Assembly: GCF_003046475.1 (NCBI RefSeq)
Contig: NZ_PZZZ01000003.1
Coordinates: 620,001 to 684,000, forward strand
Reading direction: 5' to 3'
DNA: 64,000 bases
From: Mycoplana dimorpha
GTDB lineage: Bacteria; Pseudomonadota; Alphaproteobacteria; Rhizobiales; Rhizobiaceae
Part shown: in pieces, positions 36,607 through 48,520 of the stretch
How the letters are laid out: each line of letters opens with the position of its first letter
Position numbering within the stretch: the stretch's first letter is position 1
Position numbers and translations under genes: made by a program
The notes under the pieces: generated by a model
Told to the model about the DNA's origin: nothing
What the model saw: the letters and a program-made list of their open reading frames with translations, nothing else
Databases searched by the model: none

Positions 36607-38277
36607 ATGCTTGCCGAACCGACGACCTACGAGGAGCTTTGCCGCGACTTCCGCTGGAACATTCCCCGGCGGTTCAACATCGGCACCGCCGTCTCCGACG
36701 CCTGGGCGGAACGCGAGCCCGGCCGCATCTGTCTGCAGCATTTCTCCGCCGACGGGAACCACCTGAACCTTTCCTATGGCGAGCTCGCCGCCCGCTCGTC
36801 CGCCTTTGCCCGCGGCCTCGCCGCTCGCGGGATCGGCGCCGGCGACCGGGTCGCCATCCTGCTGCCGCAGGGCTTCGAGACGGTGATCGCCCATGTGGCG
36901 ATCTACAAGCTCGGCGCGATCGCGCTGCCGCTCGCTCTGCTGTTCGGCGCCGAAGCGCTCCAGTTCCGGCTGCGCGACGCGGGTGCCAGCGCGGTCGTCA
37001 CCAATGCGTTCGGCTTCGAGCGGCTGGCGGCGATCAGGGACGGTCTGGAGGCGCTAAAGCTCGTCGTCCTCGCTGACGGCCGGGAGCAGGCCGGGACCGT
37101 GTCCTTCACGGCGGTCGAGGAGGATGCCGGTCCGCCGGGGCCGCCCTTCGTGCCGGTCGACAGCGGCCCCGACGATCCGGCGCTGATGATCTACACCTCC
37201 GGCACCACCGGCCCGCCCAAGGGGGCGCTGCACGGCCACCGCGTGCTGCTCGGGCACGTCCCAGGCTTCCAGATGCACCACGAACTCCTGCCGCAGCCCG
37301 GCGACCGGATCTGGACGCCGGCCGACTGGGCCTGGGCGGGCGGCCTGCTCAACGTGCTGCTGCCGGCGCTTCTGCTCGGCGTGCCGGTGGTCTCCTCGCC
37401 CGGCCAGAAGTTCGATCCGCACATGGCCTACCGCATCATGGCGGAGATGGACGTGCGCAACGCCTTCATTCCGCCGACCGCGCTGCGGCTGATGAAGAGC
37501 GTGGAGGAGCCGCGCAACACCTACCGCCTCAACCTGCGCACCATCGGCACCGCCGGCGAATCGCTCGGCCGCCAGACCTGGGAGTGGGCGCGGCGGACGC
37601 TCGGCGTCACCGTCAACGAGTTCTACGGCCAGACCGAATGCAACATCGTCATCGGCTCGGTCGGCAGGCTCGGCGTCTCGCGACCCGGACCGATCGGCAA
37701 GGCCGTGCCGGGGCACGTCGTGGCGATCATCGACGCCGAGGGACGGCCGCTGCCGCCGGGCGCCACCGGCCAGATCGCCGTGCGCCGGCCCGACCCGGTG
37801 ATGTTTTTGCGCTACTGGAACAACGCGGCGGCCACCGAGGCGAAGTTCGTCGGCGACTGGATGACCACCGGCGATCTCGGGCGGATGGACGAGGGTGGCT
37901 ACATCACCTTCATCGGTCGCGACGACGACGTGATCACCTCGTCAGGATACCGCATCGGCCCGAGCGAGATCGAGGACTGTCTGGCCGGCCATCCGGCCGT
38001 GCAGCTCGCAGCCGTCGTCGGCAAGCCCGACCCGGTGCGTACCGAAATCGTCAAGGCGTATGTGATGCTGCGGCCGGAGCACGCCGGTAGCACCGGTCTT
38101 GCCGCCGAAATCCGCGACTGGGTCAAGCATCGCCTATCGATGCACGAATATCCGCGCGAGGTGGAGTTCGTCGAAAGCCTGCCGCTGACGACCTCCGGCA
38201 AGGTCATCCGCCGGTTTCTGCGCGAGCGGGCCGTGGCCGAGGCAAGAGCGGCAGGGCCGGTCGGGACGGAGGCTTGA
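36607..38277 (+). CDS. AMP-dependent acyl-CoA synthetase/ligase
   Basis: 556 aa, ANL superfamily. P-loop-like YTSGTTGPPKGA (196-207), adenylate-binding NEFYGQTE, hinge and A8 motif YRIGPSEIEDC, and catalytic Lys in TTSGKVIRRF (K532). Activates a carboxylic acid as acyl-AMP and transfers it to CoA; the overall sequence is closest to medium-chain or acetyl-CoA-synthetase-like ligases, but the substrate cannot be read. ATG at 36607; no strong ribosome site. Confidence 0.88.
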   Translation: MLAEPTTYEELCRDFRWNIPRRFNIGTAVSDAWAEREPGRICLQHFSADGNHLNLSYGELAARSSAFARGLAARGIGAGDRVAILLPQGFETVIAHVAIYKLGAIALPLALLFGAEALQFRLRDAGASAVVTNAFGFERLAAIRDGLEALKLVVLADGREQAGTVSFTAVEEDAGPPGPPFVPVDSGPDDPALMIYTSGTTGPPKGALHGHRVLLGHVPGFQMHHELLPQPGDRIWTPADWAWAGGLLNVLLPALLLGVPVVSSPGQKFDPHMAYRIMAEMDVRNAFIPPTALRLMKSVEEPRNTYRLNLRTIGTAGESLGRQTWEWARRTLGVTVNEFYGQTECNIVIGSVGRLGVSRPGPIGKAVPGHVVAIIDAEGRPLPPGATGQIAVRRPDPVMFLRYWNNAAATEAKFVGDWMTTGDLGRMDEGGYITFIGRDDDVITSSGYRIGPSEIEDCLAGHPAVQLAAVVGKPDPVRTEIVKAYVMLRPEHAGSTGLAAEIRDWVKHRLSMHEYPREVEFVESLPLTTSGKVIRRFLRERAVAEARAAGPVGTEA

Positions 38278-38302
38278 GCGGACCCGCCGGGGCTGCCCCG
38301 CT

Positions 38303-39568
38303 TCACCGCTTCGCCAGGGCGCGGATCTTGTCACGCAGCAGGCGGGCGACGTTGCGCGTGCTGCGATAGAGATGCAGCTGCGCCGCCACCTGGCGCACGT
38401 CGCGGTCGCGATTCTGATGCAGTCCGATGACGAGCGTACCCATATCCTCGCGTTCCTCCCAGAACCGGCTCATGACCGGATGGTCGGGCACGGCGCAGGA
38501 GTCGGAGCGAACGATGTTGGCGTCGTCCAGATGCCATTCCGTCAGTTCCGCCACCAGCAGCTTGCCGGGCGAGAACCGTGCGAATTCCTCGTCATAGGCG
38601 GTTTTCCAGGTATAGGCCTCGCCGCCCGCCAGAAACACGATCATCGAGGCGATCGCCCTGCCGTCGAGGTCGAGGGTGTGGATGCGCACGCTGTCGACCT
38701 CGGCGAGGTTGGTCACCGCCTCGCGGGCGAAGGCGGCGCGGTAGCGGTCGTTGATCATCGCGGTGCGGCCGCGCCCCTTCCAGCCGTTCGCCTCCAGCAG
38801 CAGGAACTGCTCCATGCGCAGGCGGATGTCGCCCGGCTGGCGGGCGACGTGGTAGGAGAGTTCGCCGAGTTCGCCGAGCTTCCGCCACTGGCGCTGCAAT
38901 TCACGGTAATGTGCCGGCGATATCGCCTGCTTCAGGTAGGTGGGGCCGTCGAGCAGGCTTTCGAGCATCGGCCGCCGGTAGGTTTCCGTCACCGTCAGCG
39001 GCAGGTTGCGCCCGATGGCAACGGCACGCGCAAGCGTTGCGAAACGGCCGTCGAGCCGCAGGTCGGGCATCACCAGCACCGGCGGCAGGCCGTGGCCGGG
39101 CGTCGCAAGGGCCTCGTAGAGATTGTCGATCGTCTCGGCCGCATCCTCGCTGTCCACCAGCGGCGTGCCGAGCGGGCCGAACGGGTTCGACCAGGCACGG
39201 ATGATGCTCGCGCCCACCGAAAAGCCCGGCCGCTCCACCGAGAACGGCATCAGGAAGCGGATGCGGCTGCGGCTGCCGTCCTCGTCGCGGATCAGCGACA
39301 GGCGCACGGTGCGGTCCTCGAGCCGCGGCATTGCCGGTGCCAGGAACCGGCCGGTGAAGAAGACGTTGGGCTCCACCGCGCGGTTTGCCAGGAAATCGAG
39401 CTCCTGCTGCAGGTCGTAGCCGGCGATCGCCGGGTAGAGCCAGAGCGCCCGGCCACTGCGGCCGACGGGAATGCGGTGTTCGGCCGTCGGCGCCTGTGCT
39501 GCGTCGTTGGCGGAGAAGCCGGACGGCATTCCGGCGGCGTCGTTGCCCGATCCCGGTATGAAAACCAT
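38303..39568 (-). CDS. FemAB/CelD-like GNAT acetyltransferase
   Basis: 421 aa. Resembles the Acetyltransf_6 (CelD/BcsL-type) GNAT proteins of exopolysaccharide loci: RQWRKLGELGELSYHVARQPGDI, EANGWKGRGRTA, and the C-terminal LDLDGRAIASMIVFLAGGEAYTWKTAYDEEFARFSPGKLLVAELTEW. Probably acylates a sugar or lipid intermediate at the cytoplasmic face. The start at 39568 is one base after the flippase stop (TGA-c-ATG), so it is translationally coupled to the flippase. Confidence 0.82.
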   Translation of the reverse strand: MVFIPGSGNDAAGMPSGFSANDAAQAPTAEHRIPVGRSGRALWLYPAIAGYDLQQELDFLANRAVEPNVFFTGRFLAPAMPRLEDRTVRLSLIRDEDGSRSRIRFLMPFSVERPGFSVGASIIRAWSNPFGPLGTPLVDSEDAAETIDNLYEALATPGHGLPPVLVMPDLRLDGRFATLARAVAIGRNLPLTVTETYRRPMLESLLDGPTYLKQAISPAHYRELQRQWRKLGELGELSYHVARQPGDIRLRMEQFLLLEANGWKGRGRTAMINDRYRAAFAREAVTNLAEVDSVRIHTLDLDGRAIASMIVFLAGGEAYTWKTAYDEEFARFSPGKLLVAELTEWHLDDANIVRSDSCAVPDHPVMSRFWEEREDMGTLVIGLHQNRDRDVRQVAAQLHLYRSTRNVARLLRDKIRALAKR

Positions 39569-39569
39569 G

Positions 39570-40988
39570 TCAGTCAGTCCTGTCCTGTCGTGCCGCCGCC
39601 AGCGACGGCGCGGCGAAGGCAAAGAGGGTGATCCCCAGCGTGCGGCGTACGGCGGCAAACAGCAGCACCGCCTCGATCGCCATGGCGCCGGCTGTCGCGA
39701 TCGCCGCGCCGGCGATGCCGAAGGCCGGGATGAGGGCGACGTTGAGGCCGATGTTTGCCGCAAGCGCCGTCGCGTAGAGCCCCATGCAGAGCGTCTGCTG
39801 GCCAGCCATCGTCAACAGCACCTCGCCGGGGCCGACGGCGGCCTTGGCGAGGATGCCGAGCAGCAGGATGACCATGACGCCGTAGCCGGTGGTGAAGGCG
39901 GGACCGAACAGCGACAGCAGGAAATCGCCGAGCACCAGCATCGTCAGCCCGACGGCGAGCGACGGCCAGAAACTCCAGCGCACCGTCTCGGCCGCAAATG
40001 CCGCAAGCCCCGTCCGGTCGCCCTGTCCGTAGAGAGCGGAAAAACGCGGTGCCGCCGCGGCCTTGACGGAGAACAGCACGAAGTGGACGAGCGCCATCGT
40101 CTTGGCGGCGGCGAAATAGATCGCGACGCTCTCCGGGTCGAGCACCAGCCCGACGACCACCACGTCGGAATTGGTCAGCAGGAAACCGAAACCTTCGATC
40201 AGGAAGATCGGCAGCGCCATCCGCATCCAGGTCCCGAATTCCACACGGCGCGGGCCGCGCCGGTAGGTGCGCCGCAGCCGCAGCGCGACGTTGAAGAACT
40301 GCACGACGCTGGTCAGGTAGGTCGCAGCCAGAGCGGCAGCCATCGCCGTGCGGGCCGTATGCGGCGCGCCGAGGAACACCGCCGCCACGAGGAACAGCAG
40401 GATCAGCAGCGGCCGCACGATATAGGTCGGGCTCAGCGCCACCACCGCCCAGCTGTGGGCCCTGGCCGTCCCCTCCAGCACGTCGCCGAGCGCGATCATC
40501 GGCAGGCAGAAGATGCCGAGGTAGACGGGCACGACATAATAGCTCTCGATCCGGTCCCCAAGGAGCCAGACGCCGAAGAGGCCGAAAGCCGCCAGCAGCG
40601 TCGCCGATGCAAGAGCAAAGGTGCGGGCCGTCGCGGTGAGGCCGCGGATTTCCGCAAAGGCGTTGCTCGCGCTGTAATGCGGCAGGAAGCGGACCACGGT
40701 GGAGTGGAAGCCGAGGCAGGACAGGTTGCCGAAGATGACCACCAGCACCCAGACGAAGACGAAGATGCCATATTCGAATTCGCCCATGATCCGGGCCATG
40801 ATGACCTGGGAGACGAAGGCGATCGCCGCGCTGACGACGCGGATGGCGAAGGCGAGCAGCGCCATGCGCTGGGCGCTGTCGCGCGGCGTCTGCCCGGCAA
40901 GGACGATGGCGAGCTTCGCGGCGAAAGGCGCGATCTTGCGGCGAAGCCGGTTTGGCAGCAGTTTCTCCGCCGACTGAATCACCGCCAT
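39570..40988 (-). CDS. MOP-superfamily polysaccharide flippase (Wzx-like)
   Basis: 472 aa with about 12-14 membrane segments, starting with RMALLAFAIRVVSAAIAFVSQVIMARIMGEFEYGIFVFVWVLVVIFG, typical of O-antigen/teichoic-acid flippases (polysaccharide synthesis protein family). Moves lipid-linked oligosaccharides across the inner membrane. I chose the ATG at 40988 (MAVIQSAEKLL). Only the coupled acetyltransferase accompanies it; no glycosyltransferases are near, so the sugar precursor is made elsewhere. Confidence 0.87.
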   Translation of the reverse strand: MAVIQSAEKLLPNRLRRKIAPFAAKLAIVLAGQTPRDSAQRMALLAFAIRVVSAAIAFVSQVIMARIMGEFEYGIFVFVWVLVVIFGNLSCLGFHSTVVRFLPHYSASNAFAEIRGLTATARTFALASATLLAAFGLFGVWLLGDRIESYYVVPVYLGIFCLPMIALGDVLEGTARAHSWAVVALSPTYIVRPLLILLFLVAAVFLGAPHTARTAMAAALAATYLTSVVQFFNVALRLRRTYRRGPRRVEFGTWMRMALPIFLIEGFGFLLTNSDVVVVGLVLDPESVAIYFAAAKTMALVHFVLFSVKAAAAPRFSALYGQGDRTGLAAFAAETVRWSFWPSLAVGLTMLVLGDFLLSLFGPAFTTGYGVMVILLLGILAKAAVGPGEVLLTMAGQQTLCMGLYATALAANIGLNVALIPAFGIAGAAIATAGAMAIEAVLLFAAVRRTLGITLFAFAAPSLAAARQDRTD

Positions 40989-41086
40989 GAACACAGGAAC
41001 CCGCACGCAACGCACAACACACGTGCGAAATCCTGCCAGATCAGGGTTAACAAAGGATGGGCGAGCGACCGCCCGGGGAGAGATTG

Positions 41087-41329
41087 ATGGGGATTGCTGC
41101 GACTGAGCGAGCGAAGATGCTGAGGGCGCATTCGATCGGGCCGACCATGGTCAGCTACCTGGAGGAGGCCGGCATCGAGCGCCTGGCCGACCTGGTCGGT
41201 GCCAGCGCGGAGGAGCTCGCCTTCCGCATCGACGTGGCGCTCGGCCGCAAGCACATCAACCGGCTCGGCATCGCGGCACTGGAAAATCTGATCGCCCTGG
41301 CCGAGGCCGAATGCCTGTCGCCGGAATGA
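41087..41329 (+). CDS. Small helix-hairpin-helix protein
   Basis: 80 aa. A single HhH-type element: MLRAHSIGPTMVSYLEEAGIERLADLVGASAEELAFRIDVALGRKHINRLGIAALENLIALAEAE, similar to the pathogenicity-locus/Cdd1 and DUF4332-like HhH proteins. It may bind DNA, role unknown. A GGGGAG site precedes the ATG at 41087. Convergent with secA. Confidence 0.75.
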   Translation: MGIAATERAKMLRAHSIGPTMVSYLEEAGIERLADLVGASAEELAFRIDVALGRKHINRLGIAALENLIALAEAECLSPE

Positions 41330-41353
41330 AGATGCCGCCCGAAGGCGGCATCT
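41330..41353. terminator. Hairpin between the HhH gene and secA
   Basis: Perfect 10-base stem agatgccgcc/ggcggcatct with a cgaa tetraloop, directly after the HhH stop and 23 bases before the secA stop (from the other side). No strong T-run on either strand. Likely a bidirectional terminator or 3' stabiliser for two convergent messages. Confidence 0.7.
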
Positions 41354-41376
41354 GATGGTTTCGCGTCGGCGGGCGT

Positions 41377-44097
<2,721 letters not shown>

Positions 44098-44330
44098 CGG
44101 GATGGTCCTTTCTTTTGTGTCGAGGGCGCTTCGAAGGGCTTGCGAGAATGCGTGCAAAGCCGCGAAACGCCCGGAAACGTTCTGGACGCGAGATTGCGTG
44201 ACAGATAAGAGGGGGGTCGAATGATGTCAACGGCGCAATCGGTTACACAATGGCCACATTCGGGGTGCTGTTCGACCGACCGAGCGCTGGTTTCGTCCCG
44301 ATTCCGGCCGTCTGTGAAAGGTTTAAGACG

Positions 44331-45215
44331 ATGTTCAGATACAGCAAGCTTGCCGCTGTCGCGATGATCGCGGTCGCCGCTGCTCACGGGGCGGCCTTTG
44401 CCGAGGACAAGCCCGACCCGGTCGTGGCCAAGGTCGGCGGCGTCGAGATCCGCCAGTCCGAGATCGACCTGGCGATGGCCGGCCTCGATCCGCAGCTCGC
44501 CAACCTGCCGCCCGAGCAGAAGAAGGTCGCAGCGCTTTCAGCCCTGATCGACGTGAAGGTGCTCGCCACCGACGCGACCAAGGAAGGCCTCGACAACGAT
44601 CCGGCCTTCAAGCAGCGCATCGCCTTTTTGACCGATCGCGAACTGCACAACGCCTATTTCAAGAAGCATGTCGTCGACGCCATCACTCCGGAAGAGGTGA
44701 AGGCCCGCTACGACAAGGAGATCGCCGCTGTGCCGCCGCAGGAAGAGGTCCGCGCCCGCCACATCCTGGTGAAGACCGAGCAGGAGGCGAAGGACGTCAT
44801 TGCCGCGCTCGACAGCGGCAAGGATTTCGCCGAGCTCGCCAAGGAGAAGTCGACCGATGCCGCCTCCGAGGGCGGTGATCTCGGCTACTTCACCAAGGGC
44901 CGCATGGTGCCGGAATTCGAGGCCGCCGCCTTCGGGCTGGAGAAGGGCGCCTATACCAAGACCCCGGTCAAGACGCAGTTCGGCTACCACATCATCCTCC
45001 TCGAGGATAAGCGCCAGCAGCAGCCGCCGACGCTGGAGCAGGTCGAGCCGCAGGTTCGCCAGCTCGTCATGCGTGACAAGTACATCGCGCTGCTGGAAGC
45101 GGCGAAGGCCTCCGCCAGCGTCGAGATCGAGGACCCGGCGCTGAAGAAGTCCTATGACGAGGTCAGCAAGCCCCAGGCCGACGAGCAGACGCAGCCCGGC
45201 GAGCAGAAGCCGTAA
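44331..45215 (+). CDS. Periplasmic parvulin-type peptidyl-prolyl isomerase
   Basis: 294 aa. Signal peptide MFRYSKLAAVAMIAVAAAHGAAFA, an N-terminal SurA-like helical region (EIDLAMAGLDPQLANLPPEQKKVAALSALIDVKVLA), then the parvulin fold EEVRARHILVKTEQEAKDVIAALDSGKDFAELAKEKSTD with GGDLGYFTKGRMVPEFEAAAFGLEKG and the closing FGYHIILLED. Folds or chaperones outer-membrane or periplasmic proteins. Divergent from secA with a 233-base gap; upstream of argJ. Confidence 0.92.
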   Translation: MFRYSKLAAVAMIAVAAAHGAAFAEDKPDPVVAKVGGVEIRQSEIDLAMAGLDPQLANLPPEQKKVAALSALIDVKVLATDATKEGLDNDPAFKQRIAFLTDRELHNAYFKKHVVDAITPEEVKARYDKEIAAVPPQEEVRARHILVKTEQEAKDVIAALDSGKDFAELAKEKSTDAASEGGDLGYFTKGRMVPEFEAAAFGLEKGAYTKTPVKTQFGYHIILLEDKRQQQPPTLEQVEPQVRQLVMRDKYIALLEAAKASASVEIEDPALKKSYDEVSKPQADEQTQPGEQKP

Positions 45216-45228
45216 AAACCTCACCCAT

Positions 45229-45249
45229 GGCCCGCCCCCGAGGCGGGCC
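45229..45249 (+). terminator. Hairpin between the parvulin gene and argJ
   Basis: ggcccgcc/ggcgggcc stem (8 bp) with a 5-base loop, 13 bases after the parvulin stop and 26 bases before argJ. The bases after it (tccatcg) are not a T-run, so termination may be partial and argJ might be read from both promoters. Confidence 0.55.
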
Positions 45250-45275
45250 TCCATCGTCGCGCCACGGGAAGCAAC

Positions 45276-46517
45276 ATGTCCGGTTCCGTCTCTCCGCTCG
45301 CCCCCAAAACCTTCGCCGAGATCCCGCCGCTGCGCGGCGTGCGGATGGCGACAGCCGCCGCGGGCATCAAGTACAAGGGCCGCACCGACGTGCTGATGAT
45401 GGTGTTCGACGCCCCGGCCGCCGTGGCCGGCGTCTTCACCACGTCCAAGTGCCCGTCCGCTCCCGTCGATTTCTGCAAGGCCAACCTTGGCGGCGGCACG
45501 GCCCGGGCGGTGGTCGTCAATTCCGGCAATGCCAATGCATTCACCGGCCGTAAGGGTCGCGAATCCACGGCGATGACGGCCGCGGCGGCCGCCAGGGCGG
45601 TCGGCTGCGGCGAGGGCGAGGTGTTCCTTGCCTCGACCGGCGTCATCGGCGAGCCGCTCGACGCGACCAAGTTCTCCGGCGTTCTCGACGGGCTTGCCGT
45701 CTCGGCCCGGGAGGATTTCTGGTTCGAGGCGGCCAAGGCGATCATGACCACGGACACCTATCCGAAGGTCGCGACGCGCACCGCCCGGATCGGCGATGCC
45801 GCCGTCCGCATCAACGGCATCGCCAAGGGCGCCGGCATGATCGCCCCCGACATGGCGACGATGCTGTCCTTCGTGGTGACCGACGCCGACATCCCGGCCG
45901 CCACCCTGCAGGTGCTGCTGTCCGAAGCGGTGAAGCCGACCTTCAACTCGGTGACGGTCGACAGCGACACGTCCACCTCCGATACGCTGATGCTGTTTGC
46001 CACGGGTGCTGCCCGGGCCGACGGCCAGCCGCCGGTGAACGGACCGGCCGACCCGGCGCTGGCGGAGTTCCGCACGGCGCTGAACGATCTGCTCAAGGAC
46101 CTGGCGCTGCAGGTGGTGCGCGACGGCGAGGGCGCGCGCAAGATGGTGGCGGTCACCGTCGAGGGCGCAGAGAGCGCCGCGGCCGCCAAGCGCATCGCGC
46201 TGTCGATCGCCAATTCGCCGCTCGTCAAGACGGCGGTTGCCGGCGAGGACGCCAACTGGGGACGCGTGGTGATGGCCGTCGGGAAATCCGGCGAGATGGC
46301 CGACCGCGACCGGCTGGCGATCTGGTTCGGAGACGTACGCGTCGCCGTCGACGGCGAGCGCGACCCGGCCTATTCGGAAGACGCCGCTTCCGCCGTGATG
46401 AAGGCAGAGGACATCGAAATCCGTGTGGAGATCGGGCTGGGCACCGGCAGGGCCACCGTCTGGACCTGCGACCTGACCAAGGAATATGTCGAGATCAACG
46501 GGGACTACCGCAGTTGA
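45276..46517 (+). CDS. argJ: Bifunctional glutamate N-acetyltransferase / amino-acid acetyltransferase
   Basis: 413 aa. Makes N-acetylglutamate and recycles acetyl from N-acetylornithine in arginine synthesis. It is a Ntn-type self-cleaving enzyme: the processing site is [14 protein letters not shown], with T195 as nucleophile of the beta subunit (cut between A194 and T195). [10 protein letters not shown] and STGVIGEPL are family motifs. A GGGAAG site precedes the ATG. Upstream of the coupled GNAT and mutT genes. Confidence 0.96.
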   Translation: MSGSVSPLAPKTFAEIPPLRGVRMATAAAGIKYKGRTDVLMMVFDAPAAVAGVFTTSKCPSAPVDFCKANLGGGTARAVVVNSGNANAFTGRKGRESTAMTAAAAARAVGCGEGEVFLASTGVIGEPLDATKFSGVLDGLAVSAREDFWFEAAKAIMTTDTYPKVATRTARIGDAAVRINGIAKGAGMIAPDMATMLSFVVTDADIPAATLQVLLSEAVKPTFNSVTVDSDTSTSDTLMLFATGAARADGQPPVNGPADPALAEFRTALNDLLKDLALQVVRDGEGARKMVAVTVEGAESAAAAKRIALSIANSPLVKTAVAGEDANWGRVVMAVGKSGEMADRDRLAIWFGDVRVAVDGERDPAYSEDAASAVMKAEDIEIRVEIGLGTGRATVWTCDLTKEYVEINGDYRS

Positions 46518-46564
46518 TTGGCGGCGAGAAACCAGCTGAGACGGCCCCCACGGTCGCGTGTGTC

Positions 46565-47347
46565 ATGGAGCGAGGCCCCGTGGTTGACCTACCGAGCGTG
46601 CGCCGGCTCGAAGCCGTCGGCTTTCGCGCCTGGCCGGCGACATCGACGCATTACGACGGCAGCTGGCTGGTCCGGCTGACCGCCGCCCATCCGTCGAAGC
46701 GGCTGAACTCCGTCAATCCGCTCGATCCGTCCGATACGCGCGACATTGCCGGCCGGCTGGAGACGGCGGGCAAGCAGTTTGCCGAATACGGCCGTCCGCT
46801 GCTGGTGCGCCAGACGCCGCTTGCGCCGCCGGAGCTGGTCGCGTTCATGGACGATGCGGGCTGGGGCCGTTTTGGCGAGGCGGCCGTGATGATGGCGGAC
46901 CTGACGGGGACGCTGGCCATGGAAAGCGTCGACGGCCTTGAGCACCTGCCGAGCCGCGACGTCCCGCGTTTCGTCAATGCGCGCATCCGGGTCGCCGGCG
47001 AGGATCCGGCGCTGAAGGCCGGCTTGACCGAAATCGTCAGCGCCATCAAGCCGGAGACGGGGCTGTTCCTCTTCGAGGAGCCCGGCTTCGGCCCTTCCGC
47101 CGTGGCACTTGCGGTCCACGACAACGACCTTGCCGGCATCCTGCAGCTTGCCGTTGCCCCGGAGCTGCGCGGGCGCGGCATCGGGGCCGAAGTCCTGCAT
47201 TCCGCGATGCGCTGGGCCAGGCTGCGCGGGGCGCGGAGCGCCTGGGTGCAGGCCGAGATCGAAAACGAGGGCGCGCTGGCGCTCTACCGCAAGGCCGGCT
47301 TCCGCGAAGTCTATCGCTACATCTATCGCGGAGCGGCCCGGTCATGA
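46565..47347 (+). CDS. GNAT family N-acetyltransferase
   Basis: 260 aa. C-terminal GNAT fold with the acetyl-CoA loop QLAVAPELRGRGIGAEVLH (Q/RxxGxG/A) and ENEGALALYRKAGFREVYRY. The N-terminal half is a degenerate GNAT-like region. The start is uncertain: ATG at 46565, GTG at 46580 or TTG at 46514, the last overlapping the argJ stop (TTGA). The stop overlaps mutT as ATGA. Substrate unknown; the argJ-GNAT-mutT order is frequent in this order. Confidence 0.82.
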   Translation: MERGPVVDLPSVRRLEAVGFRAWPATSTHYDGSWLVRLTAAHPSKRLNSVNPLDPSDTRDIAGRLETAGKQFAEYGRPLLVRQTPLAPPELVAFMDDAGWGRFGEAAVMMADLTGTLAMESVDGLEHLPSRDVPRFVNARIRVAGEDPALKAGLTEIVSAIKPETGLFLFEEPGFGPSAVALAVHDNDLAGILQLAVAPELRGRGIGAEVLHSAMRWARLRGARSAWVQAEIENEGALALYRKAGFREVYRYIYRGAARS

Positions 47348-47760
47348 CACAAGCCGCCGGCCACCGGCTCCTGCTCGTCGCCGCTTGCGCCCTCGTCGAT
47401 GCGGACGGACGGATCCTGCTGGCGCAGCGGCCGGAGGGAAAGCAGCTTGCCGGCCTGTGGGAGTTCCCGGGCGGCAAGGTCGAGCCGGGCGAGACGCCGG
47501 AGGAGACGCTGATCCGCGAGCTGCATGAGGAACTCGGCATCACGACGAAGGTCGCCTGCCTCGCGCCGCTCACCTTCGCCAGCCACACCTACGACGACTT
47601 TCACCTGCTGATGCCGCTCTATGTCTGCCGCCGCTTCGACGGCACGGCGCACGGGCGCGAGGGGCAGGCGCTGAAATGGGTCAAGCCGAAGATGCTGCGC
47701 GACTATCCCATGCCGCCGGCCGATGAGCCACTGATCCCCTACCTGATCGACCTTCTGTAA
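47344..47760 (+). CDS. mutT: MutT-type Nudix hydrolase, 8-oxo-dGTP diphosphatase
   Basis: 138 aa. The Nudix box is G44 to I66 (GGKVEPGETPEETLIRELHEELGI region), complete with the REL and EELG catalytic glutamates. Removes oxidised dGTP from the nucleotide pool to prevent mutations. ATGA overlap with the GNAT gene. A palindromic terminator starts in its stop codon. Confidence 0.92.
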   Translation: MTQAAGHRLLLVAACALVDADGRILLAQRPEGKQLAGLWEFPGGKVEPGETPEETLIRELHEELGITTKVACLAPLTFASHTYDDFHLLMPLYVCRRFDGTAHGREGQALKWVKPKMLRDYPMPPADEPLIPYLIDLL

Positions 47761-47778
47761 TGCCGCAGCCGCGGCATT
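47759..47778 (+). terminator. Rho-independent terminator of the argJ-mutT unit
   Basis: aatgccgc-agcc-gcggcatt stem (8 bp), beginning within the mutT stop codon and followed by TT and a short T-rich stretch (ttggatt). Modest T-run; termination plausible. Confidence 0.65.
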
Positions 47779-47939
47779 TTGGATTCCTTCGTTAATCGAA
47801 CGTTTATCTCCGTGGTCCAATGATACTCCAGCCGGCACGCGATGTATGCGTGCGGCACGACGGTGTGTGGCAGTTCGGACGGACAAGGCGACGAGCCGCG
47901 GCTGTGCGACGGCAAGACAATCGATCGAGAGTTACGGAC

Positions 47940-48263
47940 ATGCGGGACAACGAATTCTGGCAGGCGGTTCAGGACAAGGAACTGACGACGGTTTCCGGCA
48001 ATGGCCGCACCGGCGTGCTCAACCTTGCACTTCTGTTCGGCACGGCTGCGATCGCGCTGGCGCTCGTGCTGACGCCGGTGCTGTCGTCGCGGACGAACCC
48101 GCGGATGATGGCTCATACACCCGACGAGTTCGACATGATTTCGACCGGGTCGGTGCCGAAGCGCGGCGAAGGCAAGCGCTACACGGTACGCCGGAGCGTT
48201 CTGCAGGAGATGCCGGGCGCGGTCTGCATCGTCGACGCGGACGGCGTGTCGAGCGGCTGCTGA
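47940..48263 (+). CDS. Hypothetical single-span membrane protein
   Basis: 107 aa. N-terminal cytosolic part (MRDNEFWQAVQDKELTTVSGNGRTG), one membrane helix (VLNLALLFGTAAIALALVLTPVLS) and a periplasmic tail with one Cys near VCIVDADGVSSGC and a basic stretch (KRGEGKRYTVRRSVLQ). Conserved-looking in Hyphomicrobiales, no known domain. ATG at 47940 is chosen because the upstream extension lacks any hydrophobic or conserved feature. 59 bases before the Flp pilin, so the two may be co-transcribed. Confidence 0.7.
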   Translation: MRDNEFWQAVQDKELTTVSGNGRTGVLNLALLFGTAAIALALVLTPVLSSRTNPRMMAHTPDEFDMISTGSVPKRGEGKRYTVRRSVLQEMPGAVCIVDADGVSSGC

Positions 48264-48322
48264 GGCGACATGCGGCCCTGGACAATCCCGTCCCGGCGCG
48301 GCGTTCAGGAAGCGAGGTCGTA

Positions 48323-48493
48323 ATGCGTATGCTCAAATCCTTCGTGGCCGACCGGAGCGGGGCAACCGCCGTCGAATACGGGCTTCTGGCCGCCCTCATC
48401 TCGATCGGGCTGCTGGGCGGCCTCGGTGCCTTCCGGGACCAATTGCAGACGGTCTTCCTGACCATCCGCGATGCGATCGTGGGCGCCGGCTGA
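48323..48493 (+). CDS. Flp/Fap-type pilin
   Basis: 56 aa. Basic leader MRMLKSFVADRSG, prepilin cleavage expected after the Gly (G/ATAVEYGLL), Glu at +5 and Tyr at +6 as in Flp pilins, then a single hydrophobic helix (LLAALISIGLLGGLGAF). Assembled by the Tad/CpaA system into adhesive pili, with CpaA as peptidase. No tad/cpa genes are in the window, so this is a stand-alone pilin copy. GAGG site precedes ATG. Confidence 0.88.
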   Translation: MRMLKSFVADRSGATAVEYGLLAALISIGLLGGLGAFRDQLQTVFLTIRDAIVGAG

Positions 48494-48520
48494 CGCACCC
48501 CAATCCTCTATCGCTATCGC

